Below are positions 11,296 to 24,900 of a DNA stretch of 64,000 nucleotides, piece by piece (the stretch's first letter is position 1; the number at the start of each line of letters is the position of its first letter). Origin of the DNA: Panax quinquefolius (Eukaryota > Streptophyta > Magnoliopsida > Apiales > Araliaceae); contig CM035160.1 of the NCBI GenBank assembly GCA_020205615.1, positions 146,053,991-146,117,990 of the forward strand, read 5' to 3'. Below the pieces are notes generated by a model that worked only from the letters and a program-made list of their open reading frames with translations, did not search any database and was not told the DNA's origin. The translations under genes were made by a program, and so were the position numbers.

Positions 11296-12483
11296 TAGCC
11301 CACCCGTTGCTACTAACGTTACACAAAGACAAGTCCACACGCCGGTGGGGGCCCATTTGTATTTGAACTTATCAGTCGTTACGCCTCGGTTTCTCTCTTT
11401 TAAGAGATAAGTTATTCCAATTTTGCGTTTCTGTTCATCTTGCTAATTCTGCTCTATAATTCAACATATATATCACTCATAATGAATGACATTGTATTAA
11501 TCAATTCTTCAAAATTAACTTTAATCTAACCAACCCACTCGTACTACATGTCATTTGTCAACCATTTCAATTCAACTAATCTATACACTCATCCTCGCCG
11601 AGGTACACTAAAAATCCTCGCTAACTAAGAAGATACTACACTAAAATACTCGCTCAAGGACATGCGTTAACTCCTAAGCGCGAGTATTACATCATCAAAA
11701 TCACAGGTGTGGAGGGATAAATATAACATATTCTCTTTAGTTCTCCCGCCATTTCTTTCTTTTTCGAGCATTAAATGCTCCTTTTCGTCTTTTGTTCGGT
11801 GTTGGTAACCACTCGTCTAAAAATTTAAGGCACAAGATGGAGGCCCAAATAATTTATATTATAATAATATTATATTTAAACTGAAGAAATAAAATTCAAA
11901 TAAACCGATAAAATGAAATAAAAAAATAAAAAATAAACCGATAAAATGAATTTTCATTCCATTTTAATAATTTATCCACCAAAATGATCATCAAATATAT
12001 TATTTTTATTTAATTTCTTCATTTATTCATCCTCTCAATTTAAACATAACATAATACTTCTACTCAAATACAACTTTATAGATAAGTGACAAATTAAAGT
12101 GTTTTGCATTATTTTATATTAATATAAAGACAACGTTCGATCGACAAGATTTGAACTAAGATCTTACACATTCAAAATTTTAATACTATCAACTCATTTA
12201 AAATAAAAATTGTTAAATTCATTAATATTTTTTATTATTTTCATAATAAAAATGTCACCAGATGTAAAATAACGGTGAAAATCATCATCGCTATAAGATC
12301 TATAATGATATTTTTTATTGTAAAAATAATAATTTTTGTTGTGAATTTAATAATTTTCTTAAAAATATAGGAAATTGATATTTTTAGACGTTAAAATGAT
12401 ATTTTTATAGGAGTCTACTTTGCATGAAGGTGAGATCCACTAACTATAATCGTGCAAAAATAAATATACTAGTAGTTTTTCGG
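11296..12483. other. Intergenic DNA between LTR and ABCG32 promoter region
   Basis: This stretch is not LTR and has no convincing reading frame. It is AT-rich with homopolymer tracts, especially 11860-12060. I see no known repeat family or RNA gene in it. It may hold distal regulatory sequence of ABCG32. Confidence 0.5.
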
Positions 12484-12647
12484 TAAGTCTACTATCATAT
12501 AAAATTACTCACATACTGCTTATATGTATATTTTGATGACCCACGTGGATAATCAAAATATATATGTGAGTGTATGCATATTTTAATGACTCACATACAG
12601 AACAAGTCACGTGAGTTATCAAAATATGTACTTGGGTAGTAGACTTA
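12484..12647. repeat. Foldback/MITE-like element carrying two G-boxes
   Basis: The ends form an 11-bp inverted repeat, TAAGTCTACTA at 12484-12494 and TAGTAGACTTA at 12637-12647. The inner parts are also imperfect inverted repeats (CTCACATAC against GTATGTGAG-like sequence, TATTTTGAT against ATCAAAATA). Two CACGTG motifs, the plant G-box/ABRE core, lie at 12542-12547 and 12608-12613. No clear target duplication is visible. It lies about 350-510 bp before the ABCG32 start codon. Confidence 0.5.
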
Positions 12648-12995
12648 TTTATAGGTTTTTTTATGTGGAGTTGCCAAATTATATTCTGATTGATGGAGAG
12701 CCAACCATAGATATCATACCAACACTCACCGCACCAACTGTAATACTACTACTACTTAAGTTATAAAGATAAGCAAGAGGGTGGGAAATGCAAAGTTGTC
12801 TTTTCCTTCTAGATGGAGAAAACAAACTACGACAGAGGATAGAGAAAACAAGCCATAAATGCAGAGCTCCAACTACTTAGTTGAGCAGGCAAAGTATAGT
12901 TAATGCGTATGGAGTAAAAATGCCTTGCTAACCCCAAAGTCCTCGTCTCATCTATCTCTTTTTGCCTTGTCCTTAAAATTATTCTGTAATTCACA
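12648..12995 (+). promoter_or_regulatory. Putative core promoter and 5' leader of ABCG32
   Basis: A TATA-like TTATAAAGAT is at 12761-12770 and a pyrimidine-rich patch at about 12944-12965. The transcription start is not defined by the sequence. If transcription starts near 12795 the leader is about 200 nt and holds two very short upstream frames (12903-12917 and 12920-12931). A 30-codon frame at 12788-12880 would be included only if the start lies further upstream. Confidence 0.35.
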
Positions 12996-15900
12996 ATGTG
13001 GAACTCGTCGGTGAGTATTTCCGCGAGGTCGGCGTCGTTCAGGGAAGACGGAGACGATGAGGAGGCGCTCCAGTGGGCGGCGCTGGAGAGGTTGCCGACG
13101 TATAATCGAGTTCGGAAGGGAATTTTTAAGAACATTGTTGGAGAGTCGAGAGAGATTGATGTTGAGAAGCTTCAAGTGCAGGAGCGCAAAGTTGTGTTGG
13201 ATCGGCTGGTGGATTCTGTTGAGGATGATTGGGAGAGGTTCTTCGATTGGATGCGGCACCGTTTTGACAAGTAACTAGTTCTCTTTTTTTTTTTTTGGTT
13301 TGGTGTATACATACTGTTTTTCTTTAGTTTCATTCGTTTGGAATTAATTTGCATGCTGAGAAAGCTGAGGAAATTTTGAAATGATGTTAATTTAGTGGTA
13401 CTTTTATGTAGAGAACTTCGCTATAAATGTGCCAGACTGATAAGAGTGCTGAATTTCACTCGGTTTATTTTTCTTACCTCTATTTTCCCCATTTTGAATA
13501 AAATTTGTAGAGAGGGGAAGCATAAGCTTAAAGAGTCGATGTAAAGGTTAATTCAGTATAATTAGATAATCAATAAGTAGAGAAATGTTTTTGAAGAGTG
13601 TGAATGTGGTTTTGTGTTATTGTAGTAGTTATCCGACCAGCCAAATAGGTCCTTTTGTTGTTAATTTCAGAACAAGGGTGTTAATTACTCTACAAAAGCA
13701 AGATATTTTACTCTTAATTTTGTTGATAATCTATGCTGGTGATCTTGAGATTATTACTAAGGAATACAAAAACTTGCCTATTTCAGCCTGGATAGCTATG
13801 GTTCTTTGATGCTTGTATACTTAAAAAAAAAATCTCATTCATGAATCATTTGGTTGACCATTTTACAGTGACTGAATTTCCTGTACCTCTTATGTTCATT
13901 GTAGAGTTGATCTGCAATTTCCGAAGATTGAAGTTAGATTTCAGCATTTGACAGTTGAAACCTTTGTCCAAGTTGGTAGTAGAGCACTGCCCACTATTCC
14001 CAATTTTCTTTTTAACATGACTGAGGTAGGCTTCATAAACACTTGGTATTATGCAGAAATGTTTTTAATTGGTCATACCCTAATTTGGTAATTGTTATTC
14101 TATGTCATCAAGGCTTTCTTAAGGCAGTTAAGGATTTATCAGCCCAAAAGAAGAAAATTGTCAATTTTGGATGATGCCAATGGTATAATTAGACCTTCCA
14201 GGTACTTTTTTTGTTCACCTCATTTCTAACCTTTTCAACTAATTGACCGTTCACGTGCAGTTTTATGGTTCTAATGAACTTAATCTGCCAGTTCTTGATC
14301 TAGTATGTGATAACTGGTAATGTCCCCTTATAGATTGACACTGCTACTGGGTCCTCCAAGTTCTGGGAAGACGACATTACTGTTGGCCCTTGCTGGTCGC
14401 ATTCAAAAAGATTTGCAGGTTTGCAACTTGTTTGCAATGTGGATTTAATTTTGTTATTCAGGCTATAGGGAACTTGGGGTGAAAAAAGATTCCTTGTTGG
14501 TCTCATTTGTTTTTGCTCGCATCTTTAATATCTTGATTCCTGTGAAGATGTCAGGAAATATTACTTACAATGGACACAATTTGAAAGAGTTTGTTCCTCA
14601 GAGGACATCTGCTTATGTTAGTCAACAAGACTGGAATGTAGCAGAGATGACTGTAAGGGAAACTCTTGACTTCTCGGCACGTTGTCAAGGCGTTGGTTGT
14701 AAATACGGTAAGCTTTGAGAGATTGTACATGACTATCATAAGTCACCATGATGCTAAACCATTAGTCCCTCGAACAGATATGCTTGTGGAACTTGCAAGA
14801 AGAGAAAAGATTGCTGGAATTAAACCCGATGAAGATCTTGATATATTTATGAAGGTATGTATTAATGGTCTTTCCAGTAATTCATCAATGCTTTGGCTTT
14901 TCTTTGACTTTTTTTTTTGTCTGCTAGTGTTGTACTTAGTTCCATTTTATACTGTTATATCGTTTCGTAGGCGTTGGCTTTAGGAGGACAGGAGACGGGC
15001 CTTGTCGTGGAATACATCTTGAAGGTATTTTTTTAATGCTGATTACTCTTGGATTGTTATATCTTTAATGCAAGTCTTGTTTCAAATTCCCAAAGTTACT
15101 ACATTTTTTTGCTGCCTTGTGAGAATGACAAAATTTTTTGTTCACAACCTTGGCCAAATCCTGTGTTGTTTCTACCTACACTGTTATACTTTCTGCTCTT
15201 GCATGCTTACAGAACATATGATGGCCCTGGGAGCTGGCTAGGTTTTGCAGGACTAAGTTTGACATAAGATGAAGGTTCAGTAAGAGAAATGATCTTAAGG
15301 ACTAAAATGACTTAGGATCAATTAGATATTTATGAAAGAATTTTTGTTTAGATTATCCCACATTTTTTATCCATGACCATGAGGGTAAGATGAGTAGGTG
15401 GGATGTAGAAGGAGAGCTGGATAAATGAAGCAGTTTAGATGACTAAGATGACTGATAAAATATGAAGGAGCAGTAAAAATGCGTATAATTGACTTGATTT
15501 TAAGACCAGTTGGAGAAACCTGAGACAGAGTTTCTAGAAAATCTCATATAGCTAAATCACAGGGAAAGATGATGAAGTAGCTCTGAAGGGTTTTGACACT
15601 GTCTCTGACTCATGCCATGTTGGCTTGTCAAACTCATTGTAGATGAAGTAGGAAAGTGAAATAAAGATGCTGGAATGATAACATCAATACGAGGAAAGGC
15701 AAAAAGCTATATAAGGAATGAATATAGTACGGAATAATTTGGAGCTTGCACTATTTAAGGCCATGATGGTAGAAAGTATCACAATGGTTCAAGCCATATT
15801 AAGCCTACAGTGTTCATAATTAGAGATCTAAATGAAAGCATGATTCTTCTCAAGGAATAACGAGTTGCTTTATCTGCTGATGTTACAAGCTTTAGGTATA

Positions 15901-18900
15901 CACAATCATTTTAAAAGTTATATATTTATTAGTAAAAAAAGTTATAAACTCCCTCAATTCCAAAATATAAGATCAAGTTTAACTTTTCAAAGATATATTT
16001 TCAAATTTAAAATTGATGTGATTCATTATACCTACGATATCAATAAATGTTGTAATTAGTAGTATTTTTTACATAATTTACAATTTTCATAATATAGAAC
16101 TAATTTACGTCATAACAACTTTGAATTTGAAAAATCTCAAAATTGACCAAAGAAAGTCAATATTGAATCTATATTTTGGGAAGGAGGGAGTATTTCTGTA
16201 CTAATGAGATTTGCTAACTTATTAGACTTACCCAAAAAGAAAAGACTAGCTAACTAATTATATTCCTGCTTGCACGGTATCATGCGTCTGTAGAAAATTA
16301 AGTGTGCCTTATGGATGGTAACATGAGTTTTGTTTCCTTTAATTTGTCTGCATTTTTTTCTTTATCCGTTGCTTGCTTCTGAACTTTTTTTCTCTATATT
16401 GCTTCCAAGTCAGATAAAGATGTTGCATCACATATTCAACAACTTGGTTTAAATATAGTAGTAATCTTGTGATATTTTAGAACTGTCCAGGTTATTACCT
16501 CGCCTTACCTATTACGCCCTGATACCAAATGTTAAGATATAACTCAAACCCCTATTTCCTCCTGAAAAAGCTAGTATCCAAGAGGGAGGTCCAATTCTAT
16601 ATCAACCCTACATTGATATCCCATACTACCAATGTGATATTTGCCCATATGACAAGCTCACATAGGTATTCATAACAGTAGCCCTCCAGGAGTTCCACAT
16701 ATTGTCTGCTTTGATACCAAATGTCTGAAAAGCTAGCTATCCAAGAGGGGATATCCAAGCCTATATCAACCACCATATGACAAGCTCACATTGCAATACT
16801 CTTTTCTTGTGTTGCAATCTTTTTGTTTGATAAGCTTCCAAATGAGATTGTATATGGTCGAATTACACTGGACGTAGTTGGCCTTTAAGATGGATTAATG
16901 GGATGAAGAGGTGATGTTATATTAGTGTCCTTTAAGAAGTACATGAAAAATGTACGCTGAATAACAAGTTACATGATGCAGTATAAACTATATAAGCTGA
17001 TCACTCTGCTAATTAGACAGTAAGGTCACTGCAGAGAGATCAACACTTGTTAAGTCATTCATTTCTAACTTTTTGACCCCTGAAGTACTAAATTTATCTG
17101 ACAAAGATTTTAGGGTTGGACATTTGTGCGGACACTCTGGTGGGTGATGAAATGCTTAAGGGAATCTCTGGGGGACAAAAAAAGCGGCTTACTACAGGTA
17201 TTTTAATTCTAATCTAGTATTTAGAATGCTCATTACATTGTATTTTACTGATATTGCTTATGTGTTTGGCAGGTGAATTATTGGCGGGTCCATCAAGAGT
17301 TCTGTTCATGGATGAAATATCAAACGGGCTTGATAGTTCAAGTACTTATCAAATCATCAAGTATCTCAGACACTCTACTCACGCACTTGACGGGACCACA
17401 GTGATTTCTCTGCTTCAACCTGCTCCTGAGACTTATGAGTTGTTTGACGATATTATACTCTTGTGCGAGGGTCAAATCGTATACCAGGGCCCTCGTGATG
17501 CTGCCCTTGACTTCTTTGCATCTATGGGATTTCATTGTCCTGAGCGGAAAAATGTGGCAGACTTCCTTCAAGAAGTAAGTAGCTAAGAGTTTGGGATGTG
17601 TGATTTACCTCTCTCCTTCAGTATCTTATTTTTTAAAGTTGATTTAACCCAGGTTATATCAAAGAAGGACCAAGAGCAATATTGGGCTGTTCTTGATCGC
17701 CCTTACCGATACATACCTGTGCTGAAGTTTGCTGAAGCTTTTCGTTCATATCACGTGGGGAAGAGTTTAGGCGATGAGCTGGATGTTCCATTTGATAGAC
17801 GTTACAATCATCCTGCAGCGTTGTCAACTTCTCAGTATGGTGTGGCAAGGATTGAGCTTCTTAAGACTAGCTTTGATTGGCAATTACTACTAATGAAACG
17901 GAACTCATTTATTTATGTTTTTAAATTCATTCAGGTAATGTTATTGTTCAGTATCCGTCTGATCTTCAACCAGAAAAATACTTTCTAGAGGGTTGATTAG
18001 GTTAATCATCAAGCACTATGCATTTTTTTGTGAGATGCTTATACATGCGTATGCCATTTTGGTTGCCAAATATCTGAAAGTAAAACATGTTCATGAAGCC
18101 TATTCTAATCATGAGTACTATTTGCTTCTTTCCAGCTCCTTATCATTGCTTTAATCACAATGAGTGTTTTCTTCCGGACAACTCTGCACCATAACACAAT
18201 TGATGATGGTGGACTATATCTTGGGGAACTTTACTTTGCGATGGTTATTATTCTTTTCAATGGATTTACGGAGGTTTCAATGTTGGTAGCCAAGCTTCCG
18301 GTGTTGTACAAGCATAGAGACTTGCATTTCTACCCAGCATGGGTCTATACCCTTCCTTCTTGGGTCTTGAGCATTCCAATTTCTCTCATAGAATCAGGTT
18401 TCTGGGTCGCAGTTACATATTATGCGGTTGGATTTGATCCTAATATTGTTAGGTAAGGGCTAGCTCAATCTTGCATGGATTTTTTATATGTAAATTTTGT
18501 TAGTCGACTTTGCTGAATTCTGCATTTCTAATTTCCAATCTACAGATTCTGTCGACAATTCCTATTGTTCTTTTTTCTGCACCAAATGTCAATATCTCTT
18601 TTTCGTTTAATGGGATCCTTGGGCCGAAATATGATAGCCGCTAATACTTTTGGATCTTTTGCCATGTTGATTGTTTTGACTCTTGGTGGATATGTCATTT
18701 CAAGAGGTAAACTGATGTTTTCTTCTTTTCTTTGGACCTGGTTATTTACTGTTATTCAATTCTTCCTGCCTTCATTGTAACAGACAGTATTCCAAGATGG
18801 TGGTTATGGGGGTTTTGGATTTCTCCTTTAATGTATTCCCAAGATGCTGCTTCTGTAAATGAATTTCTTGGACATTCTTGGGACAAGGTAATATACTTGT

Positions 18901-21900
18901 ACTATCTTCTACTCAATTTTGGTCTTATTTTCAGAAAATCACAAACATTATTGGCTTTTAAAAAAAAATTATTATTATTAAGGTGGGTGAGGGGGTGACC
19001 TCAACCCTACAATGGTAGGCCCATATAGGCTATTGGAGATATGTTCAACAAGATAATAACTTCTCCATTTTCTCCCTGAAGGGAGTCAATCCCTGCACCT
19101 TCCCATTAGAGGATGAGAGGGTTACCATTAGAGTTGGAGCTAAACAATTTAGTCCCTGAAGAGATTCCAAACAATTTAGGATCATAAATTATGTATCAAC
19201 AACCTGTTGATGACTACTGAATTTAGAAGATCTTCAAATGGAACACGCCATGAAAGGCTGGGAGGGGCCAGGGGGGGGGGGGGTCACTGTCTCCTATGGG
19301 AGTCCTTGTGGAAGATACACAGGATTGGAGATAGCTGATGGTCAGATCTATTTCCCGAATTCAGCTGCACACAAGAGAATTAACTTCCAAATTGAAAAGA
19401 AAATATTTTTGAAGATGTAAATTCGTCTTAAGCTTGGGCCTTGGAGTTATTATGGTAGTTTGTCCTATTTCATATATATGACCAGTACAAGTTTTTGAAT
19501 TATTGTGCTGTTAAATGATTTTGAAGTTAACATTATAGTGTTTTTAAACTTACTGGTAGTTGTGATTCACATACACACTTATTTATGCGTAATAGATATA
19601 GAGGAAAATGTGTAAAGAACAAAAGATGTCTGCTGTTATATCTGAATTTAGTAGTGATGCTTGTGTAAATCTATTACAATGAAAACATGTGTAATTAATC
19701 TCGGAATTGCAGGAGTGTTATCAGAGAGAATTTATGTTTACTAATTACGTGAATTATCACAGACAATATCACTCAAGTTATAGCATAGGTCAGTTTGAAA
19801 TATTTAGATCTTTCCACCAGAGGAATTAAACCTGATGCAAAAGCATTGGATCTTCCCACCCCTAACCATTTTCTTCTAATGCAAATGTATGGAGCTTAGG
19901 AACTCCATGTTAAGTTGTATTACAACATATTCTGGCTGAAGTAAACTAGATTCAGTTGCATCGCGATACCAGCTGACAGTCGAAAGCACATTTTCTATCA
20001 ACTTGAATTCAAATGATTGAAGCATACAACTTATTTATTTGGTTTGTCCCTAAATGCTGTCATTGAGAATGCAATCTAGTTATTGTTCAAATGAGGATTA
20101 GGCTTGTGCTTGGATTCACTGTGTACATAAGATTTATGAAGTTCATTGTAGCCTCAAAGGAGGTACTTCTCACTAAATCTTCCATTTATATGGAATATTA
20201 TACTTTTTACTACTCTCATTCATGCAGAGAACCGGGAATGACTCTACCTTGCCATTAGGTGAGGCATTACTCAAAGCACGTAGTTTGTTTCCACAGAGTT
20301 ATTGGTATTGGATCGGTGTTGTTGCTTTGCTTGGATATACAGTTCTATTCAACATCCTTTTCACCTTCTCCCTAACTTACCTCAATCGTAAGCCATCTTT
20401 TCCATTCTAATTATTTTATAAACCTGAAATTATTTTACAGTATCCAAGAAAGAATAAGGCTTGAAAACAAGTTTCCCAAGAATATGCAGAATAGGATTCA
20501 ATATTAGTTATTAATTTTCTTTTTACTTTTTGTAGCTTTGGTAAAACGGCAAACTGTAGTTTCCAAAGAAGAGCTTCAAGACAGAGACACGAGAAAGAAA
20601 GGTGACAGTGAAACTCAAGTTGTCAATATCCAGCTAAGAGAATATTTGGAGCATTCAGGTTCACTAAACGGTAATAAATAATGTATTCTCTCTATAGACC
20701 AATTCTGCATGTCTGTCGAAAATTTCAATTATGCATTACTCCCTTCATTTTTAAAATATTGTACAGGGAAAAGTTTAGAGCAGAGAGGCATGGTTCTTCC
20801 TTTTCAACCACTTTCAATGTCTTTCAGCAATATCAATTACTATGTTGATGTGCCTATGGTGTGTAAATCTGTCCACCTATTTTGAATAATCATTACCGAG
20901 TCATTTCAAATCAATGTTTATCTCATTCTAGTATTGCTACAGGAATTAAAGCAGCAAGGAATCGTAGAAGATAGATTGCAATTGTTGATTAATATTACTG
21001 GAGCATTCAGGCCTGGTATACTTACCGCATTGGTGGGAGTAAGTGGTGCTGGAAAGACCACACTCATGGATGTTTTAGCTGGTAGAAAAACTGGTGGGGT
21101 TATTGAAGGAAGCGTCAATATATCTGGTCATCCGAAAAAGCAGGAAACTTTTGCCAGAATATCTGGTTACTGTGAGCAGAATGACATTCATTCACCTTGC
21201 CTTACTGTACTTGAATCACTTTTGTTCTCTGCTTGGCTCCGTTTACCAACAGAAGTTGACTTGGAAACACAAAAGGTAAAATGTTAAGCATGTATTTATT
21301 TATTTTGTGTTTTCGGTTATGATATGATGGAGTTATATTTCAGGCTTTTGTTGAGGAGGTAATGGAGCTTGTGGAGCTCACTCCATTAAAAGGTGCATTG
21401 GTTGGTCTACCTGGTGTGGATGGTTTGTCAACAGAGCAAAGAAAACGACTGACTATTGCTGTGGAGTTGGTCGCCAACCCTTCTATAGTATTTATGGATG
21501 AGCCCACTTCAGGGTTGGATGCAAGGGCTGCTGCCATTGTGATGAGGACTGTGAGGAACATTGTAAATACTGGACGAACAATTGTTTGCACTATACATCA
21601 ACCCAGCATTGACATTTTTGAATCCTTCGATGAGGTCTTTCTATTTGTTATTATTATATGTTACTTTTTCCCCTTCCCTATAAACTAGCTGTTTTATTAG
21701 GGCAATATATAAACAATTTCCTGAAACCAGTCCTTGCCCTTTTAGAAGTCTGATCTGTAGATTCATTGCAAATCGAATTACTAGCTAGTACAATGTTGCA
21801 ATGGTAACTGATATATTTTTGCTAGGACATGGGATGTGGACCTGATGTCTTACACAATATGAATAATGCCAAGAAGAAAATTACATACACAACTACTGAC

Positions 21901-24900
21901 ACCTAAAGTTCATGTGGATATTTAGATGTGCATTTTATATATGACTAAAACTATAAGTCAAGTGTTACTTATCAATAATAATAATGATGAAGAAGAAGAA
22001 GAAGTTAAGTAATTTGCTTATTTTATACTGCTTTAATCTTCCAATGGCCTAGGCTGTGTTGGATGCAGGACTGGATAGAAAACAATACTCTCTTCACCCC
22101 TAAAAGGTAGTCCTCAAGTTTAAGGCTAAACTTTTTAAGAACTATTTACATCTCTAAATTGACCTTTAATTGAGTTCCTTTTTAGTTTTTGATAAGTCAA
22201 AATAGACTTATGTTTCTACATACTTTCATTGTAAGAGATAAGAACGGAACTGCCTAACCCCTTCCCTCCAATTATATGTCATGCTAGCACTTCACTGTGC
22301 TATGAGGGTTTTTTAACTTTGACGAAAGGAACTTCTATTTTAGGACGTCACATAAAAGAAGTGACTTTTCAATTGTGATAGAGAGTATAAATATTCAGTC
22401 GAGTTTAGTGCCTACTAGAAGAGTGTTGCTATCCAAAGTTCGTTTTGCATGTAGTATAGAATAGTAAAAATGGTGTTCAAATAACTTATATCAGTTCTAT
22501 TTTCATGTATCAAGCATATGACCTCCGTACTCATTTTAAGTTTCTGACATTCTAATATCCGGATTCCAGACTGGTCAATAGGTGCACCATGTTTTTATAT
22601 TGGGAGCAATGCATGCATTTCGTCTCATATTGTCTTCTAGAATAGGAACATTGCCTTTTTATAACTCCTCTTTCCCTCACAGACACATTAATGCAAAAGA
22701 GCATTGCATCAATGTGTACTTTAGGGCATCCATGCCATTTGCCAACTCTTAGATTTTTTCATTGGGTTTTCCTGCAGCTGTTTTCACAGTTGCACATTTA
22801 CTTTTCTGTATAGATTTTTTCAAAGTTGTTGCTTCTTTCTCTTTTCCAATGATATCAGAGTGATGCTGAATATACTCTTTTTTGAGCTGCAAATAGATGT
22901 TGGTTAACTTGGATTGTTAATGAATCACTTTTTAGTCTACAGTATGTTTTTTACTGTCTTTAACAAATTTATTATTTCATGATCCTTTTGTTGATTCCCC
23001 TAATTTAATCTGGGATTGTAGCTCATATTTATGAAGAGGGGGGGAGAGCTCATTTATGCAGGTCCACTTGGCCCCAGGTCTTACAAACTCATTGAGTATT
23101 TTGAGGTTGGGTTCTATATATTTGTAAATTACTTAAACTTGTGTATTTTATCTTATGGTTTCATCTGATTGCTGATTATATTTGTTTTCATGTCATCCTC
23201 ACTGCTTTAACATGTATCTCTAATTGTAGGCGTTAGAGGGAGTGCCAAAGATCAGACCTGGCCATAATCCTGCTACATGGATGTTAGAAGTCACTTCATC
23301 AGCAGAAGAAAATCGTCTTGGTGTGGACTTTGCGGAACTTTACAGAAGATCAAATTTATATCAGTATGTGCTTCCTCTGCAGAATCCTAGTTGTTGATTT
23401 TGCATATTTTTTAGTATCCAATAAATTTTCTGTTTCCTAATTTATTTGTTTTTCTGTCTCAGAAGTAACAGAGTGTTGGTTGAAAGGCTGAATAAATTAA
23501 ATAGTAATGCAAAAGAGTTGAACTTTCCAACCAAGTATTCTCAGTCATACTATGATCAGTTTCTAGCTTGTCTTTGGAAGCAAAATCTCTCTTATTGGCG
23601 AAATCCACAATACACTGCAGTCCGCTTTTTTTACACTCTCATCATCTCATTGATGCTTGGAACGATCTGTTGGAGATTTGGTTCGAAAAGGTCTTTATTT
23701 AGCGCTTGTTTGTTATGTTACCATACTTTTTTTTGGATGTTTATTTTTGTTACTATACTTGATTAATCCATATTCATAAGTTTTCCTCCAATTCTATTCA
23801 AATGATCATACAATTATTATTTTTTAGATGACTAAAAGTAGGGTAATGAGATTTGAAGGTATGTAAAGGATGATAGTTAGAACCTTGAATATTCAATGAT
23901 ATGAAAGGACATATCTATCATGAGTTCATTTATTCCATGGTTTTGATAGTTCTCTTGGTTGACTATTATGTTGGCCATTGATAAAGTGCCTATAAAGGAA
24001 AGTTATTTCTTGGTTAGTTTTCACGTTTGTAAATTTTTTATTGTGCAAAAATGGTTGTTTGCAAGTTATGATTTGATGATCACGAATATACTGCAGAGTG
24101 ATAGTTATGTAAGATTTTTTGTGCTAATTGTGATAGGGTTTCTTTTGGAATATAGAGATGGGTATTCAAAAAATACATACTAGAATGTAATCAGCTAATG
24201 AGTCTTGTTGACATGGTCTAGACACTGAAGAAATTTCATTGACTTGAGGAAGATGGTTCCAATTGAAGATATTAAGGGAGGGATAAGGATGGTAATTGGA
24301 CTAAGCTTGCGAGCAGAGATGTTTAGGCTAGTAATTTGAAGTAGATATAACCCCAAATAGAGGAAGTTATTATATGCTCCATTCCTCTTTTAAATCAACA
24401 CATGATTTTTTTGTTTAAATAGTCTCGGGTTCGTTCATGTGTTTTCATTATTCTTTCATTCTTTCTTATAGGGAGGACCAGCAGGATGTATTTAATGCCA
24501 TGGGTTCCATGTATATAGCAGTGCAATTTGTTGGTATTACCAACGCCACTGCTGTTCAACCAGTTGTTTCTGTTGAAAGATTTGTTTCATACAGGGAGAG
24601 AGCTGCAGGGATGTATTCAGCTCTACCATTTGCATTTTCTCAGGTGTGGGTTCTGGTATTCCTTTCCATTATAGTATTAAATTTGTTTGCTCAAAACTCA
24701 TATTTTTTCTGTGCTTGCTTACAAATGCTCTATCTTTCCTCTGCAGGTTGTAATTGAGTTCCCATATGTGCTAGGGCAGGCACTCATATACAGCACAATA
24801 TTCTACTCCATGGCCTCATTTGAGTGGACTGCATTGAAGTTTATTTGGTACATGTCTTTTATGTATTTCACCATGCTATACTTCACCTTTTATGGAATGA

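Larger units (their letters stand above)
15025..17106 (+). other. ABCG32 intron 7 (2082 bp), the largest intron
   Basis: Donor AAG|GTATTT after ...VVEYILK and acceptor GACAAAG|ATTTTAGGG before [13 protein letters not shown]. It contains a Stowaway-like MITE at 15949-16190 and copia-type LTR remnants at 16512-16800. The part 15260-15940 is unrecognised AT-rich sequence. Confidence 0.85.

Noticed and set aside
13585..13809. 74-codon open frame in ABCG32 intron 1
   Set aside because: It lies fully between a good donor and acceptor, and the exon 1-exon 2 junction restores a family-typical protein sequence without it.
19238..19420. Frame with Gly run in ABCG32 intron 13
   Set aside because: It depends on a G13 homopolymer and lies between confirmed splice sites. 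No similarity was recognised.
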